The position numbers and the translations under genes are program-made. A stretch of DNA of 64,000 bases, taken from contig CM037883.1 of the NCBI GenBank assembly GCA_021292165.1, positions 5,682,934 through 5,746,933 on the forward strand. Reading direction: 5' to 3'. Positions 31,798 through 42,337 of this stretch are shown piece by piece (within the stretch, counting starts at the first letter, position 1; every line of letters starts with the position of its first letter). Source of the DNA: Shinisaurus crocodilurus. Taxonomy: Eukaryota > Chordata > Lepidosauria > Squamata > Shinisauridae. The notes beneath the pieces were generated by a model that was given only the letters and a program-made list of their open reading frames with translations, had not been told where the DNA came from and did no database searches.

Positions 31798-32310
31798 GCC
31801 TAGAACCTATTGCATGCAAAGCGTGTGCTCCACCCCTAGGCTATGATCTTTCTCCTAGGATAGAAATGCTGAACCTCAGGCCCAGCGGCCAACTCTGTTT
31901 CCCCAGAAGGCCACACACCCTTTTGTTTCCCCAGAAGGCCACGCCGCTGATCATTAGGTGTTTTCCCCAAGTTTTGTACACTTTTTTCCTCCATTCTAAA
32001 AGGTTGACATGCCTCTCCTAAGACTTTTTTTTTTTTTTTTTAACCTGGCTGGAAGAGCTTTAAGCTAAAATATGGTGGTATTTTTGTATTTCTTTATTTT
32101 AACCCCAGCCCTTTTGTCTTCAGCGCCACCCACCACTGGAATATGGGCCCCCAGGAGCGTATCAGAGACTGAATTTGGCCCTCAGACTGAAAGAGATTCA
32201 ACACCCTTACACCTAAAAAACATAGGGTAAAATCCTTCCCAGGCTCTATGCCTGCGGAAAGACATGTGTAGTGCTATTAAAAAAAAAAAAAATGTGAAAG
32301 ACCAAGTCCT

Positions 32311-32502
32311 GCCAACCATCTAGCTCAGTGATACAGCACATGCTTTGCAGGCAGAAGATCACAGTTTCAAACCTTGGCATTTCCAGTTAAAGGATCAAGT
32401 GATGTGAAAGCCCTTGGATTGAGACCCGGGAGAATGGCTGCCATACTGAGCTTGATGGATCGGTGGTCAGGCTCAGTTTAAGGAAACTTCCTATGTTCCT
32501 AG
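32311..32502 (+). mobile_element. tRNA-derived SINE
   Basis: CTAGCTCAGTGATACAGCAC (A box), CAGTTTCAAACCTTGGCATT (decayed B box), 3' end AGTTTAAGGAAACTTCCTAT. Diverged copy. Confidence 0.75.
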
Positions 32503-32539
32503 GTGTAAGGGTGCTGAATCTCTTTCAGCCTGAGGGCCA

Positions 32540-32660
32540 AATTCAATTTCTGACATTTGAAAATACACACAAGCATGGTTAATCCATAGAAGAAGAATAC
32601 ATGCATATATTTTTTAAAAATGCACACAATTGATGCATGCATTTTGGGGGGAAATATTTA
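32540..32660. mobile_element. Fragment of the 'aaatgcacac' MITE
   Basis: TTTGAAAATACACACAAGCA, GAAGAAGAATACATGCATAT and AAATGCACACAATTGATGCA match the interior of 61690-62119. Confidence 0.55.
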
Positions 32661-32667
32661 TCTCATG

Positions 32668-32775
32668 CAGCCCTCCCCAACTTGGTGCCCTCCAGATGTT
32701 TTTGGACAGCATGGATGGTGGGAGTTGTAGCCTCAAAGTAACATCTGGAAGTCACTAAGCTGCCTACCCCTGAAA
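32668..32775. mobile_element. Diverged hAT MITE, CAGCCTTCCCCAACC family
   Basis: CAGCCCTCCCCAACTTGGTG then CCCTCCAGATGTTTTTGGAC is clear. The right arm is decayed (ACATCTGGAAGTCACTAAGC). Confidence 0.65.
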
Positions 32776-33047
32776 TAGTAAGATGCCTAAAATCAATTGT
32801 AGAGTTCAGGAGGTATGAAATGCAGCACTGCCCACTGCAAACAGGAAGCACAAGTCGGGATGCAAGGGTGCAATTCTTTTTGTATCCAACAGGCAGATTC
32901 AAAAGTCAGGGCAGAGCAGGATCCCTTACAATAGATAATAGGGATAATAGGTATGGATCAATCCATTTATGGGCTGGGTCAGTTTCACATGAGATACATC
33001 ATGCAGAGAGAGGGTGGGTTGTTTCAGCGTGAAAAGACTACCACTTG

Positions 33048-33318
33048 AATGATGAGTATAGGCCATTCCATTTTGGGGTGATTTTTTTTTTTAGAAACAC
33101 ACAAAAATTGCATTTAAGTTGTACTCACTTTCCTAAAATATGCATTTTTGCATGCATTTCCCCCTAAAATACTGTTCTTGGCCGACATATTTTGAGCCAA
33201 GACCTGCATTGCAAAATGCACAGAAGTATGCAGTCCGAAAGATAACTGCTTTCTGATCCGTTCATTAGTCTGAGAAGTATGGGTTCACTTCAAAATGTGG
33301 ACCAAACAAATTCTCTAG
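33048..33318. mobile_element. TA-flanked 'aaatgcac' MITE
   Basis: ATATGCATTTTTGCATGCAT, TTTGAGCCAAGACCTGCATT and AAATGCACAGAAG words. Ends CTAGCATCCC followed by TA, the same end type as 24073 and 62119. Confidence 0.55.
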
Positions 33319-33319
33319 C

Positions 33320-34330
33320 ATCCCTAGTGGAGAAGAGCCTTTAGCGAAGTGAAATGAGCCCGGGGGGGGGGACGGCAACTATAAATTATAGGGCAAACTT
33401 ATACATCTTAGAAATTAATAAATAATGATAACGATATCCTTCTTTTTAAAATCAGAAAGTACACAATGCTGCTTCTGTTTTCTTCTGTGAATTGTTGGAT
33501 GTTCAACAATTCACAAATGTAACTTTTTCAAGTTTTTGTCTTTGTGCCCACATTCCTTTATAGGCAGGGGAAGCAAATGCATTCAGATGTCTGTCTGGGA
33601 TGGCAGGAGAAATCCTTCTGTGGTGGGGCACCAGCCTTTGTTTCCCACAAGACTGAAGTGTGGCCAACATGCATGGCCATGTCCAATGATTATATTTTAT
33701 AGAACTGCTATTGCACATCTGATGGCTCCTGTTGCAGTCAGAATGGTTGCTCCTTGGGGGATCCCTCCTTCTTGACAGGGACCAGATGTCTGGAACTAAT
33801 CCCCCCGTTTGCTCTTTCATCATTCTGTAACATGGATTGATCCGTACTGAATTACCTAAGGAGCAGTAGAGTCAAAAGAATGACGTTCACAAGCAGGGAT
33901 ATAAGGAGAAATAGGGGCCATCTATATATTTTTCCCCTGCCCTTATTACCCATCTATGTCCTGCCCATGACATGACTTTCACTTCTCCGACTCTAACACT
34001 CTCAACCAGCCAAATGTCTCTTGTTGCCTTTAGCAATTCCATCCCTTGTTGTCCCCTGTGCCTGTAACTCTCTCCCTGAACAGCTCTCCCTTTTCCTTCA
34101 AGTCCTTACACAAAAGCCAGTATAATCCAAATGCTTACCCCTTCAGTTTCCATTTCCAACCAGAATGAAGCTTCAGTACAGGTATCTACATTACCTACTA
34201 TGTATCCCTTGTTACCATCACATCACTCCTTCTTCCTGCCCTCCCTCCCTCCCTCCTGAAAGCTCCTCAGCGCAGGGACCTATATTTCTGCTTATGCTAT
34301 GCTATAAAACTCAAGGCTGATTGATCTAAT
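33320..34330. other. Unique intronic DNA with pyrimidine-rich part
   Basis: No recognised repeat. 33950-34260 is C/T-rich on the + strand. Confidence 0.35.
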
Positions 34331-34650
34331 CTAATGCCATCACTAGCCCTTTTCACACCATCAGAAACCATGTAAACTGAATGCATAGAGGGTGTGTGGG
34401 GTTGCACCTGCTGTCCCTGCTCCCAGCATTCATGCCTTCATTAGTTCCATGTGCACATAGCTTACAAAATGTGTGGAGGTTGGCAATGCGAGCGGATGAC
34501 TCAGTCCCCCTCACCCACCACAACATTCAGCCTACATGGTTTTGGATAGTGTGAAAAGGGCTAGTGATGGCATTCGATCTCACAGTGTGAAAAGGGCTAG
34601 TGATGGCATTCAATCTCACAGTGTGAAAAGAGCTAATCATGGCATTTGAT
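34330..34650. mobile_element. Inverted-repeat element with triplicated right end
   Basis: Left arm AATGCCATCACTAGCCCTTT then TCACACCATC at 34333. The right arm, GTGTGAAAAGGGCTAGTGAT then GGCATT, occurs three times at 34549, 34585 and 34621, with a regular 36-base period. The third unit is more diverged and was the landing site of the hAT MITE at 34651. Confidence 0.75.
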
Positions 34651-34769
34651 CAGCCTTCCCCAACCTGATGCCCTCCAGATGTTTTGGACTGTAACTCCCA
34701 ACATCCCTGATGGGGCTGATGGGAGCTGTAGTCCAAAACATCTGGAGGGCACCAGGTTGATTAGGGCTG
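34651..34769. mobile_element. hAT MITE, CAGCCTTCCCCAACC family
   Basis: 119-bp palindrome from CAGCCTTCCCCAACCTGATG to CACCAGGTTGATTAGGGCTG. 8-bp TSD CATTTGAT and CATTAGAT, 7 of 8. Confidence 0.88.
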
Positions 34770-35211
34770 CATTAGATGAATAAAATAATTAAATAATGAT
34801 GATAGTGTGCATTTTCAGATCTGTCCAACCATGTGAGCAATTAAGTGTGCAAAAGAGTGGCCAAATATCTAGAATCCATGAATCAATGCTGAAGAGCCCA
34901 GCCTCCATTCTAGTGCAGCCAAATGCAGTCAACAAGACAAATGACAATTACTTCTCCCAACAGAACAAGCAAAGTTTCAGCATCTCACCTGACTGCAGTG
35001 GTGCTTCCTCTGGCAGAACTGAAGGGGTGTGCCCTCTAGGAAGCACAGCAGATATTAAAACTCATATTAATCGTTATCAGCCGGGCTTAGCACAACACTT
35101 ACTCAGCATGGGCCTCGGGTATAGATTACATAAATATAAACACTTTTCAGAGGAAGAAAAACTTCTAGCAAGTGTATGAAACAGATCATTTTACTGGAAA
35201 TGAGACCTAGC

Positions 35212-35212
35212 C

Positions 35213-35249
<37 letters not shown>

Positions 35250-35302
35250 GCATGTGCACACACACATGCACACACACACACACATACACACACACACACA
35301 CA
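35212..35302. repeat. (CT)n and (CA)n compound microsatellite
   Basis: About 17 CT units at 35214-35248, then ATGCATGTG and roughly 45 bases of CA repeat. Confidence 0.92.
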
Positions 35303-35469
35303 GAGTGGTGCAGCTAGAGCTGGAACTCAGTGCCAAAGTCCAGGGCCCCATAGCCCGGGTGGCGAGCAAGGGCAAATGACAACCCAGTGACAGATGGACC
35401 CTGACATCAACACCTGGGCTGGCATAGGCATGCCGGGGCCCACAGCAGCAATGTTTGCTGCAGCATAGC

Positions 35470-35649
35470 AACATTGGAAGCTGCCTTAAATGCAGTCAGA
35501 CTATTAGTCCACCTAGCCCAATATTAGCAGTGGCTCTCCAGGGGTTCAGGCAGGATCCTTTCCTCGCCCTACCTGGAGATGCCGGGGATTGAACCCCGGA
35601 CCTTCTGCATGCAAAGCAGGGGCTCTGCCACTGAGCTACAGTCCTTCCC
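35470..35649 (-). mobile_element. tRNA-derived SINE, reverse orientation, well preserved
   Basis: TTGGAAGCTGCCTTAAATGC, CCTACCTGGAGATGCCGGGG, ATTGAACCCCGGACCTTCTG, CATGCAAAGCAGGGGCTC and GCCACTGAGCTACAGTCC are the reverse of the family's 3' end, B box and A box. Confidence 0.88.
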
Positions 35650-35937
35650 AAAAGCATCCTTTCTTTCTTTTCTTTTTAAAACATGTTATAGTCAGTTACA
35701 GGCAGCTGGCCAGACAAGCACATGATTACAGATGCTCATTTTATAATTTTTATTTTTAATATATGTTATCCTTTTCTACAACAAAACAGTGCTTATTCCC
35801 AAGTACATAAATGTGTTTGGCATCGAGGCAGCTGAAGTAAACTCCATTTTATTCCTGTATTCATGATGGTGCTATGATTTAAGTGAGTCTAAAATGTCAG
35901 TCTTCACAACCTAAGCAATACACGTGGCCATCTAAAG

Positions 35938-36052
35938 TGTACACACACACACACAAACACAAGACCTTTCAGTCCAGGGTCTAAATTTACCCAGCTGCAC
36001 CACTGCATGCACACATAGACATAAAGACACACCCACACACACACACACCTTT
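35938..36052. repeat. Two (CA)n microsatellite tracts
   Basis: ACACACACACACACA at 35940 and again at about 36030-36048, separated by unique DNA. Confidence 0.85.
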
Positions 36053-36119
36053 TATTTTCTCTTATCCTCACTGAATAAAAGGATGTCGTGAACCACTTTG
36101 GGTTTTGCTCACATCCCAT

Positions 36120-36560
36120 ATGACCACTGCCTAGTCATTTGCTCAGATTGTTTGTGTCAGAATCTCTGCAAGACTCTGAAAAAAGCTTCCTGAAAGATTC
36201 ATCGCCATCTATGAGAGTAAACAAAAAACATAAAATTCGGTTTTACTATAGGAACTGAAGAGATGTTATATTAATGTCTGTCACAAGATATAGTTTTCAT
36301 TCCACTTACCTTCCCTGAATAAATGGTTGCCCATAATTGCCTTTCAATTCTTCATTTGGGGTGAGTTCCATGATTGTCTCAAATTCTCTGGATGCAATTG
36401 ATGTACGCTCTCAAATGTGGGTATTTTACCCAGCGATAAAATATTTCTCCATCCGCGCTGCCTGTATGGCAATTCCTATTCTCAAGATATACCATAACTA
36501 AAACTAACAGCTATTTCACACCAGCATCTCCTTCAGTAGTAAAGGGTTCCTGAATGATGG
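36120..36560. other. Unique segment, possible conserved non-coding element
   Basis: AT-rich, non-repetitive, with palindromic and ATTA-like words and no ORF. A candidate only by appearance. Confidence 0.2.
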
Positions 36561-37009
36561 AGTTGCTCTGCCCACCCATGCTTGCCATTGGCTTTCCACA
36601 ACAGGAAGGGCTACAGCAGCTTCCTGTTCAGGGATTTGGGGATTAGGCCTGGTCAGTGGAAGCTTTTCCTAGCTCTGGCTTATCCTGACTCTTGGTGTGT
36701 TCTTTGGCTTTAATTCTCTACTCGCACTCCTGACTTGACCGTTCCCATCTCAAGCTCCTGACTTGACCTCCTAGCAGTGTCCTCCAGCAGAGCTCCTCGA
36801 TGCTGAGCTTCTGGATGCTGAGTTCCTGGATTTTGAGCTCTGGGATTCCAAGCTCCTGGCTTCCACTCAGCAGCTGCCTACAGCTTAACCCAAACACCTG
36901 TTAACTTTGATGAATTTGTACCCATCAATCAGTGTGACTATCGTTGGGGGTTTTTTGCTAAAGTTACTGTTGGAGTAAATGACGATCGTTTGAGTAGGAA
37001 TGGGCTAAC

Positions 37010-37282
37010 GTGTCAAGCTCAGTTTCGCTCACATTCTCACGTTTCCAATACTGAATTCATTCCATCCCAATGCTGCACTGGACTGCAATTTTAAAAAAAT
37101 AAAAATAGTCCACCCAAAAATGTGTACACATTTTTCAGAAATCCACATTTTTGTACACATTTTCCCCAAATGTACACCTATTTGTCCATACTTGTGCACA
37201 TGTTTGCAGTTTTCCCTCATTGAATAAAGTGTTTTGGTGCATTTTAGCAAATATATGTGTTTTTCTGCACATTTCTTTACAA

Positions 37283-37321
<39 letters not shown>

Positions 37322-37470
37322 TTACAAACTGCATTGCCAACTTTGGAAATGCATGGATTTCAGTGGCATAAGCTGAGCTCTGGTTTATCGTCTAGGTTCA
37401 GGAAGTGTGCATTTGGTCAGTTCACACTGAAAAGTGAACCAAACAAATTTCTCACCCATCCTTATGTTTG
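37010..37470. mobile_element. 'aaatgtgcacattt' MITE containing an (ATT)n repeat
   Basis: AAAATGTGTACACATTTTTC, CCACATTTTTGTACACATTT and TTGTGCACATGTTTGC on the left. (ATT)n lies at 37285-37322. GTGAACCAAACAAATTTCTC then ACCCATCC is at the right end. Confidence 0.55.
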
Positions 37471-37671
37471 AGACAGTAGATCGATGTGAACTTCTGTTGT
37501 TGGGCTGGGAGGGGCTCACAGTAGTCAATCACGTCTTCATTTGTCTTTCCCTCAGACTTTTGCCCCTGTGATCACTCTAACACTGCAGCTTCCCAAACCA
37601 GGCATGGCCTTCATTCATTCCTGGGCATTGTCTGTATCAAGTATTCGGGAGAAAACCACTTCGGGCCTAAC

Positions 37672-37858
37672 CAGTGGCAATCTCAGTGGGGCAGCGTATC
37701 CATTCCAGGTTGTAGTCTGAACTTTCAAGGAAGTATTCATGGTGCTGAACCCAACCCCCCCAATAGGGTCAGCACCATGGATAGCTCCTTAAAAGTTCAG
37801 GCCACAACCTGGAGTGGATATACTGCCCCACTGAGATTGGAGCCACCGGTCTCCACTG
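37672..37858. mobile_element. Palindromic hAT MITE (GGCTGGTGGCTCC family), copy 4
   Basis: 187 bp, CAGTGG...GGAGCCACCGGTCTCCACTG, with GATAGCTCCTTAAAAGTTCA inside. The outermost left arm has a small deletion. Perfect 8-bp TSD GGCCTAAC at 37664-37671 and 37859-37866. Confidence 0.93.
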
Positions 37859-38284
37859 GGCCTAACCACACATGGCATTAAATCCGACACCTGTTTGAGT
37901 GTTTCTAAAGATGAAATAGTAAGTACAGGGGTCCTGAATCTGGATTACAGCCCATGGAGAGGGGAGGATTAACCCTTCCCACTCCGAGTCCCGCTGCTAT
38001 CCTGACAAAAATTGCCCCCTAGTTCTAATTTCTACAATTAGAAAAAGAAGAAAAGTTCTGATTGGCACCAATATACCTCAGTTCAATATACCCAGCAGCA
38101 GTGCCAGCATACAAAATGGCTAGCTGTACATTTCACTTTTCCTTGCTGTTCATGCACATGAATTGACATGCATGCGCAATAGAGACAAAATCCATTCCTC
38201 CGCCTCCAAGATTTAACTTCTATCAACCCAGAGGAGGGAACAAAACCTTGAGAAATGACACAACTCTGACAAGTCACACTAGCA

Positions 38285-38527
38285 CAGTGCTTCTCAATTA
38301 TTTTCTGTCATGCCCCCCCTAGGAAGAAGAAAACATTTCGCGCCCCCCGCGCGACTGTAAATAGTATCATTTGTCTATAAAATTGTTATAAGTACACCTC
38401 TGCATAACACTGTATCCTTATTAACGTATAAGAATAAAAAAAGAAAGAAATGTGGATCAAACGAGCCCCCCTTTACGGAGCCTTGCGCCCCCCCTGGGGG
38501 GCCCGCCCCACTATTTGAGAAGCACTG
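38285..38527. mobile_element. hAT MITE with TIR CAGTGCTTCTCAA (OC1-like)
   Basis: 243 bp; left end CAGTGCTTCTCAATTATTTT, right end read inward CAGTGCTTCTCAAATAGTGG. GGGG/CCCC-rich subterminal blocks (GCGCCCCCCGCGCGAC, GCGCCCCCCCTGGGGGGCC). Perfect 8-bp TSD CACTAGCA at 38277-38284 and 38528-38535. The end sequence resembles the OC1 group of hAT transposons. Confidence 0.92.
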
Positions 38528-38535
38528 CACTAGCA

Positions 38536-39480
38536 GAAGGTTAACAAAGGCAAAATAGGGGCAGATATATATATATTTTTTAAAAAAGGAATGGTCCCAT
38601 GCACATGGGAACAGTTGGAGCACACAGCACTTTCCTATCGATTCAAAATCCACGGGCTCTTAAGAGAAGAGACGTAACCTTAAAAGAATGTGGGGTTTTT
38701 CCTAACGAAAACTAACCAGACAATGAGTTAGCAATTCCACACTGTGTGATTTTAGCAGTCAGGCCTTGGACAAGAGTTGCATTATATTCGTGTGACAGCT
38801 GAGAAAGTGGCTTTATCAGTTGTCAAGAGATATATTTTTTTGTCCCATAGTGGAGCGTGAAGCAGCTTGGTTTTGAATCAAAGGCAGAGCTGGTTGTCTT
38901 TGATATCCTAGATAAATGCTTGGATAGTTACTTTTTAATTGCTTTATTGCCAGAAGTTTTCAATGAAGCCATAAAAATAGCGAGGGGGAGGGAGATCAGC
39001 CTAATTGCCTCAAGATGGATATGTAACGCATAAATTTCTTGTTTAATGGAACTGGTAATAGACCACCTGTTTCAGTTGCCTTTTCCCATTCAGCACATGA
39101 ATTAATCGTTCTCTCATATGTGCACCAAGCGAAATTGCAATTGCACACTTGAAAATTCAGTGATTTATTTATTTATTTTTTACACTTCATCTAGGGACAT
39201 TCAATCTTCTGCAGTGGATGGTTCCAAACTCATTATGTTTGCCTTTAAAAAAAAATAAAAAATCAATTCATTCATGGTGGCTTATTTCATTTCCATGGTC
39301 AGTTGGTTTGCATACGCTTAGCCTTGTTTTTAGAACATGGCGAAAACATTTACATGCTCGGTAATTAATTGGCATAGCGAGTTAAGAGACAGATTGTCAC
39401 ATATGTGAACAGGGAGGGCTCCTGTCAATGGATTTTGGCTGTCTCTGGGGGTTGAAGCTAAAGGGTTCCTTCTTTAAAAG
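38536..39480. other. Unique segment, possible conserved non-coding element
   Basis: Nearly 1 kb without a recognised repeat apart from short A/T tracts. Rich in AATTA, ATTAAT and CATTCA words (for example TTAATTGCTTTATTGCC and CATGAATTAATCG). No ORF of note. Confidence 0.25.
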
Positions 39481-39584
39481 CTTGAACTGCAGGGCCGGGT
39501 GGATCAGCAGCTGGAGTGTCAGAGCTTCTGAAAATGCATTTGGGAACCTCACAGTCTGAGGCTTGACTTAGCCTGATTAGTGAC

Positions 39585-39990
39585 CTGGCTATGTCATGGA
39601 AGGCTTAGAGGACACACCAGTCAAGAAGCCAAACAAGAACGTTATTCTCTCAGAACACAAAAAAGGAACTCCATCCAGATACACTGCCACCTAGTGACTA
39701 AACAATATTATGACATTATCCACGTGTGCTGGGATGGGTGTCACACGAACCTGTCCATGGCTCGCAGCTCTCCGCAGCTCGCCTCTCCGCTGTGGCAGCC
39801 ACCCGAATTCAATCTTCTGAGCAGCGTGGAGCGTTCTCCGTGCCACTCGAGCTGCCAGCACCGGTCGAGCCGCGATCCTCCAGCACGTCACTTCTGTGAA
39901 CATCTGCCCCCATTCTTAGCTGGGAATGTGTGTGCTGCTGAGACCTTGGAGCCTTCTTCAGACATTGAAGGGACCGGACATATAATACTG
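39585..39990. repeat. Repeat related to 10850-11010 with a CpG-rich segment
   Basis: The left 130 bases match 10850-11010. The following 39740-39900 is CpG-rich (TGGCTCGCAGCTCTCCGCAG, CACCGGTCGAGCCGCGATCC). This could be LTR-derived or another element; no ends or TSD were identified. Confidence 0.35.
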
Positions 39991-40149
39991 GTTTCCTGGT
40001 AAGGTTGAGCAAAAATGACCACTCTTCCATGGTCCAATTCACAGGCCATATAAGTGCACATGTGGTGAGTGGAGAGGGGGCAGATTTGGGCTACTTTTGG
40101 TGGTGAAGGCAAATTTTAAGAGGGGGTCGAAATTCACCATTGTCCCTCC

Positions 40150-40560
40150 TGGCCTTGCTAGGGTGGCCACTTACACATTCCAAAAAAGAGGACAAACGAG
40201 GACAATGATTTACATATCATTTTCATATGCAAATGTATATGTATAGGTGCAAATTTAGAAATACTAACTACGATTCAAATAGAAATGCAATACCTCTTGC
40301 CATGGTAGAGAAAAAGACTGACCAGGTGACCTATGTGCCTGCCAGGGATGGGAGAATGAGCGATGTTTGAAAATGCCAGGATTCTCTGAACATCCTCCTG
40401 CTGCTCGTCTCATGCACAATTCCCGTTTGCATCTGTGACTGCTGCTCACTCTGTGCACATGGGAAACTTGCACAAATCGAGCAGCAATTGAGCTCAACTC
40501 TCCCCAAATATATGCCGCTTAGGAGATTTGCGCAAATCAAACAGGGAATTGGGAATGAGA
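40150..40560. mobile_element. Old TA-flanked MITE (TAGGGTGGCCA type)
   Basis: GCTAGGGTGGCCACTTACAC, AAAAGAGGACAAACGAGG, AGGTGCAAATTTAGAAATAC, AAATAGAAATGCAATACCTC and CTTGCCATGGTAGAG. This is the uninterrupted relative of the copy split at 11322-12990 and shares words with 57840-58005. Confidence 0.6.
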
Positions 40561-40847
40561 TGAACGCAAGGAGGACACGTTTGACAATTTACAAATATTT
40601 TGGGAGGACACATGCTCACACTCATGTTTGGAGCTTCAAAAACGGGGCATGAAAATTAAATTTTGTTGGTCTTTCACAAGTGCATACTGACAGCTATCCG
40701 ATATGAGTATGGACAAGACAAGGTGGCCTGTTGACTAATTTGTGCACAGTTGCAAAGGACCAGAGGAGAGATAACAGTAAGAGAAAGGAGGGACCCAGTA
40801 GCACAAGTCAGAAGCAGCAAAATTGGGGGGGGGGGAGAGATCCAAAG

Positions 40848-41087
40848 GAGTGTGGCGTAGTGGTGAGTTGTTGGACTGGGACTCGGGAGATCCGGGTTCT
40901 AGTCCCCGCTCAGCCATGAAACACACTGGGTGACTTTGGGCCAGTCACTGACTCTCAGCCTAACCTACCTCACAGGGTTGTTGTGAGGATAAAATGGAGA
41001 GGAGGAGGAGGAGGAGTGGGAGGAGGAGGAGGATTATGTAAGCCGCCTTGGGTTCCTTGCAGGAAAAAAGGTGGGGTATAAATATAA

Positions 41088-41126
<39 letters not shown>

Positions 41127-41128
41127 AT
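40848..41128 (+). mobile_element. Sauria-type SINE, full length
   Basis: GTGTGGCGTAGTGGTGAG, GGGTTCTAGTCCCCGCTCAG, ACTTTGGGCCAGTCACTGAC, CTCACAGGGTTGTTGTGAGG. A GAGGAGGAG expansion follows, then CGCCTTGGGTTCCTTGCAGG and a long (AAAT)n tail. Confidence 0.93.
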
Positions 41129-41369
41129 GCACCAAAAGGGGGGCACTCTCTCCCCCTTGGCAATGTGATCCTTTCACTTTTAAGTGTCCAGCTGACACTT
41201 CTCACCTTTTCAACACATCCATGAGTCTCCAGCTACTCCAGAAAGGGGAGATATTAACTCCCCCCCCCCGCCCTTATTTGCGGCTACCTTTTCAGAGCAG
41301 TTCCTGCTGTGGTTCCTGCAGCTCCCTGTCAGTTTCTCAAAACCCACAGAAATGTACACAAATTTAATG

Positions 41370-41485
41370 GCTGGGAAGTAAACGGAGGGGAAATTTGTGC
41401 GCCTGCATGAACGGCTCCCTCACTGCAGGCGCACAAATTCCCCCTCCGTTTGCTTCCCAGCCATTAAATTCGCGTACATTTCTGC
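41370..41485. repeat. Short inverted repeat around CATTAAATT...GCGCCTGCATGAAC
   Basis: AATTTAATGGCTGGGAAGTA at 41360 pairs with CAGCCATTAAATTCGCGTAC at 41458, and GGAAATTTGTGCGCCTGCA pairs with CAGGCGCACAAATTCCCC. A perfect-stem palindrome of about 120 bases, probably a MITE core. Confidence 0.7.
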
Positions 41486-41857
41486 ATTGTATTAGAGCCG
41501 ACGGGAACCGCAGCCGTAAAGGAGCCATGAGGAAAGGGGGAGGGGGCGTCGTGTTGAAAAGGTGGAGGGCACTGAGAACTTTGAGAGGATTACATCACCG
41601 AGGGGGAGAGATCGCCCCCTTTTTGGTTCACCTTCTTTTGCTGCTTCCCCCCCCCCTTTACCGGTGCTTTTCAATTGACAACTTGGTCCCTGGAAACTGT
41701 GTGCAAATTAGCCTGAATGCAAGTCTCTCCGTGTCAATCTGTTAACTACTCCACTTTGCCACTCCCGTTGACAGCTGAAACAGACAAGGGAATTGACCAG
41801 GCAAGGCTACACATATTGGGCAGCCATAAGAGTGTACTTGCGCACTTGCGAAAGACC

Positions 41858-41880
41858 AATAATAATAATAATAATAATAA

Positions 41881-41923
<43 letters not shown>

Positions 41924-41925
41924 TG

Positions 41926-41972
<47 letters not shown>
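41858..41972. repeat. Compound trinucleotide repeat (AAT)n(AGT)n(TTG)n(ATT)n
   Basis: About 8 AAT units, 14 AGT units, two TTG units and 14 ATT units in a row. The outer AAT and ATT tracts are complementary and could pair with the AGT tract as loop. Confidence 0.95.
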
Positions 41973-42337
41973 TCCAAACACAGTTGCACAATTTTCAGGG
42001 GCTGAAAAAATATTAAAAATACGACCCCAATTGCACTTTCTTGAGGCTCTGAAAAATAAAATTTTAAAAAATGGCAGTGAACAGAAAGGGGCAGTGATCA
42101 AAATGAGGAGGGGTTCTGCTACAAAGGACACTGGGAAACATGCCAGAGCTGTATAGAAGACTGAAGGGGAAGCAGGGGGAGAACAACCCACAGTAAGCTC
42201 AATCGTCTGTCGGGTGTACTATATGGGTTATTCAGCAAACAAACAACCCACTGTGGCCTATTCATAGGGTGGCTTAGTGTGATGTGTGAGCATGCCCACT
42301 AAGTCAAAGGCATGAGTCTCTTTGAAGGAAAAAGGGG

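Larger units (their letters stand above)
31281..31855 (-). mobile_element. tRNA-derived SINE (reverse) interrupted by two hAT MITEs
   Basis: The 3' portion is at 31281-31440 (AGAAGCTGCCTTATATTGAG ... GGGGTTGAACCTGGTGGGAC). The head resumes at 31798 (CCTAGAACCTATTGCATGCA then AAGCGTGTGCTCC). Between them lie the palindromic hAT MITE (31441-31643) and a second hAT MITE (31651-31797). Confidence 0.8.

Noticed and set aside
35103..35474. 123-aa frame with Cys-Val repeats
   Set aside because: Translation of the CT/CA microsatellite; no splice sites or homologous motif.
41742..42191. 149-aa frame with poly-Asn and poly-Tyr
   Set aside because: It is the translation of the AAT/AGT/ATT trinucleotide repeat.
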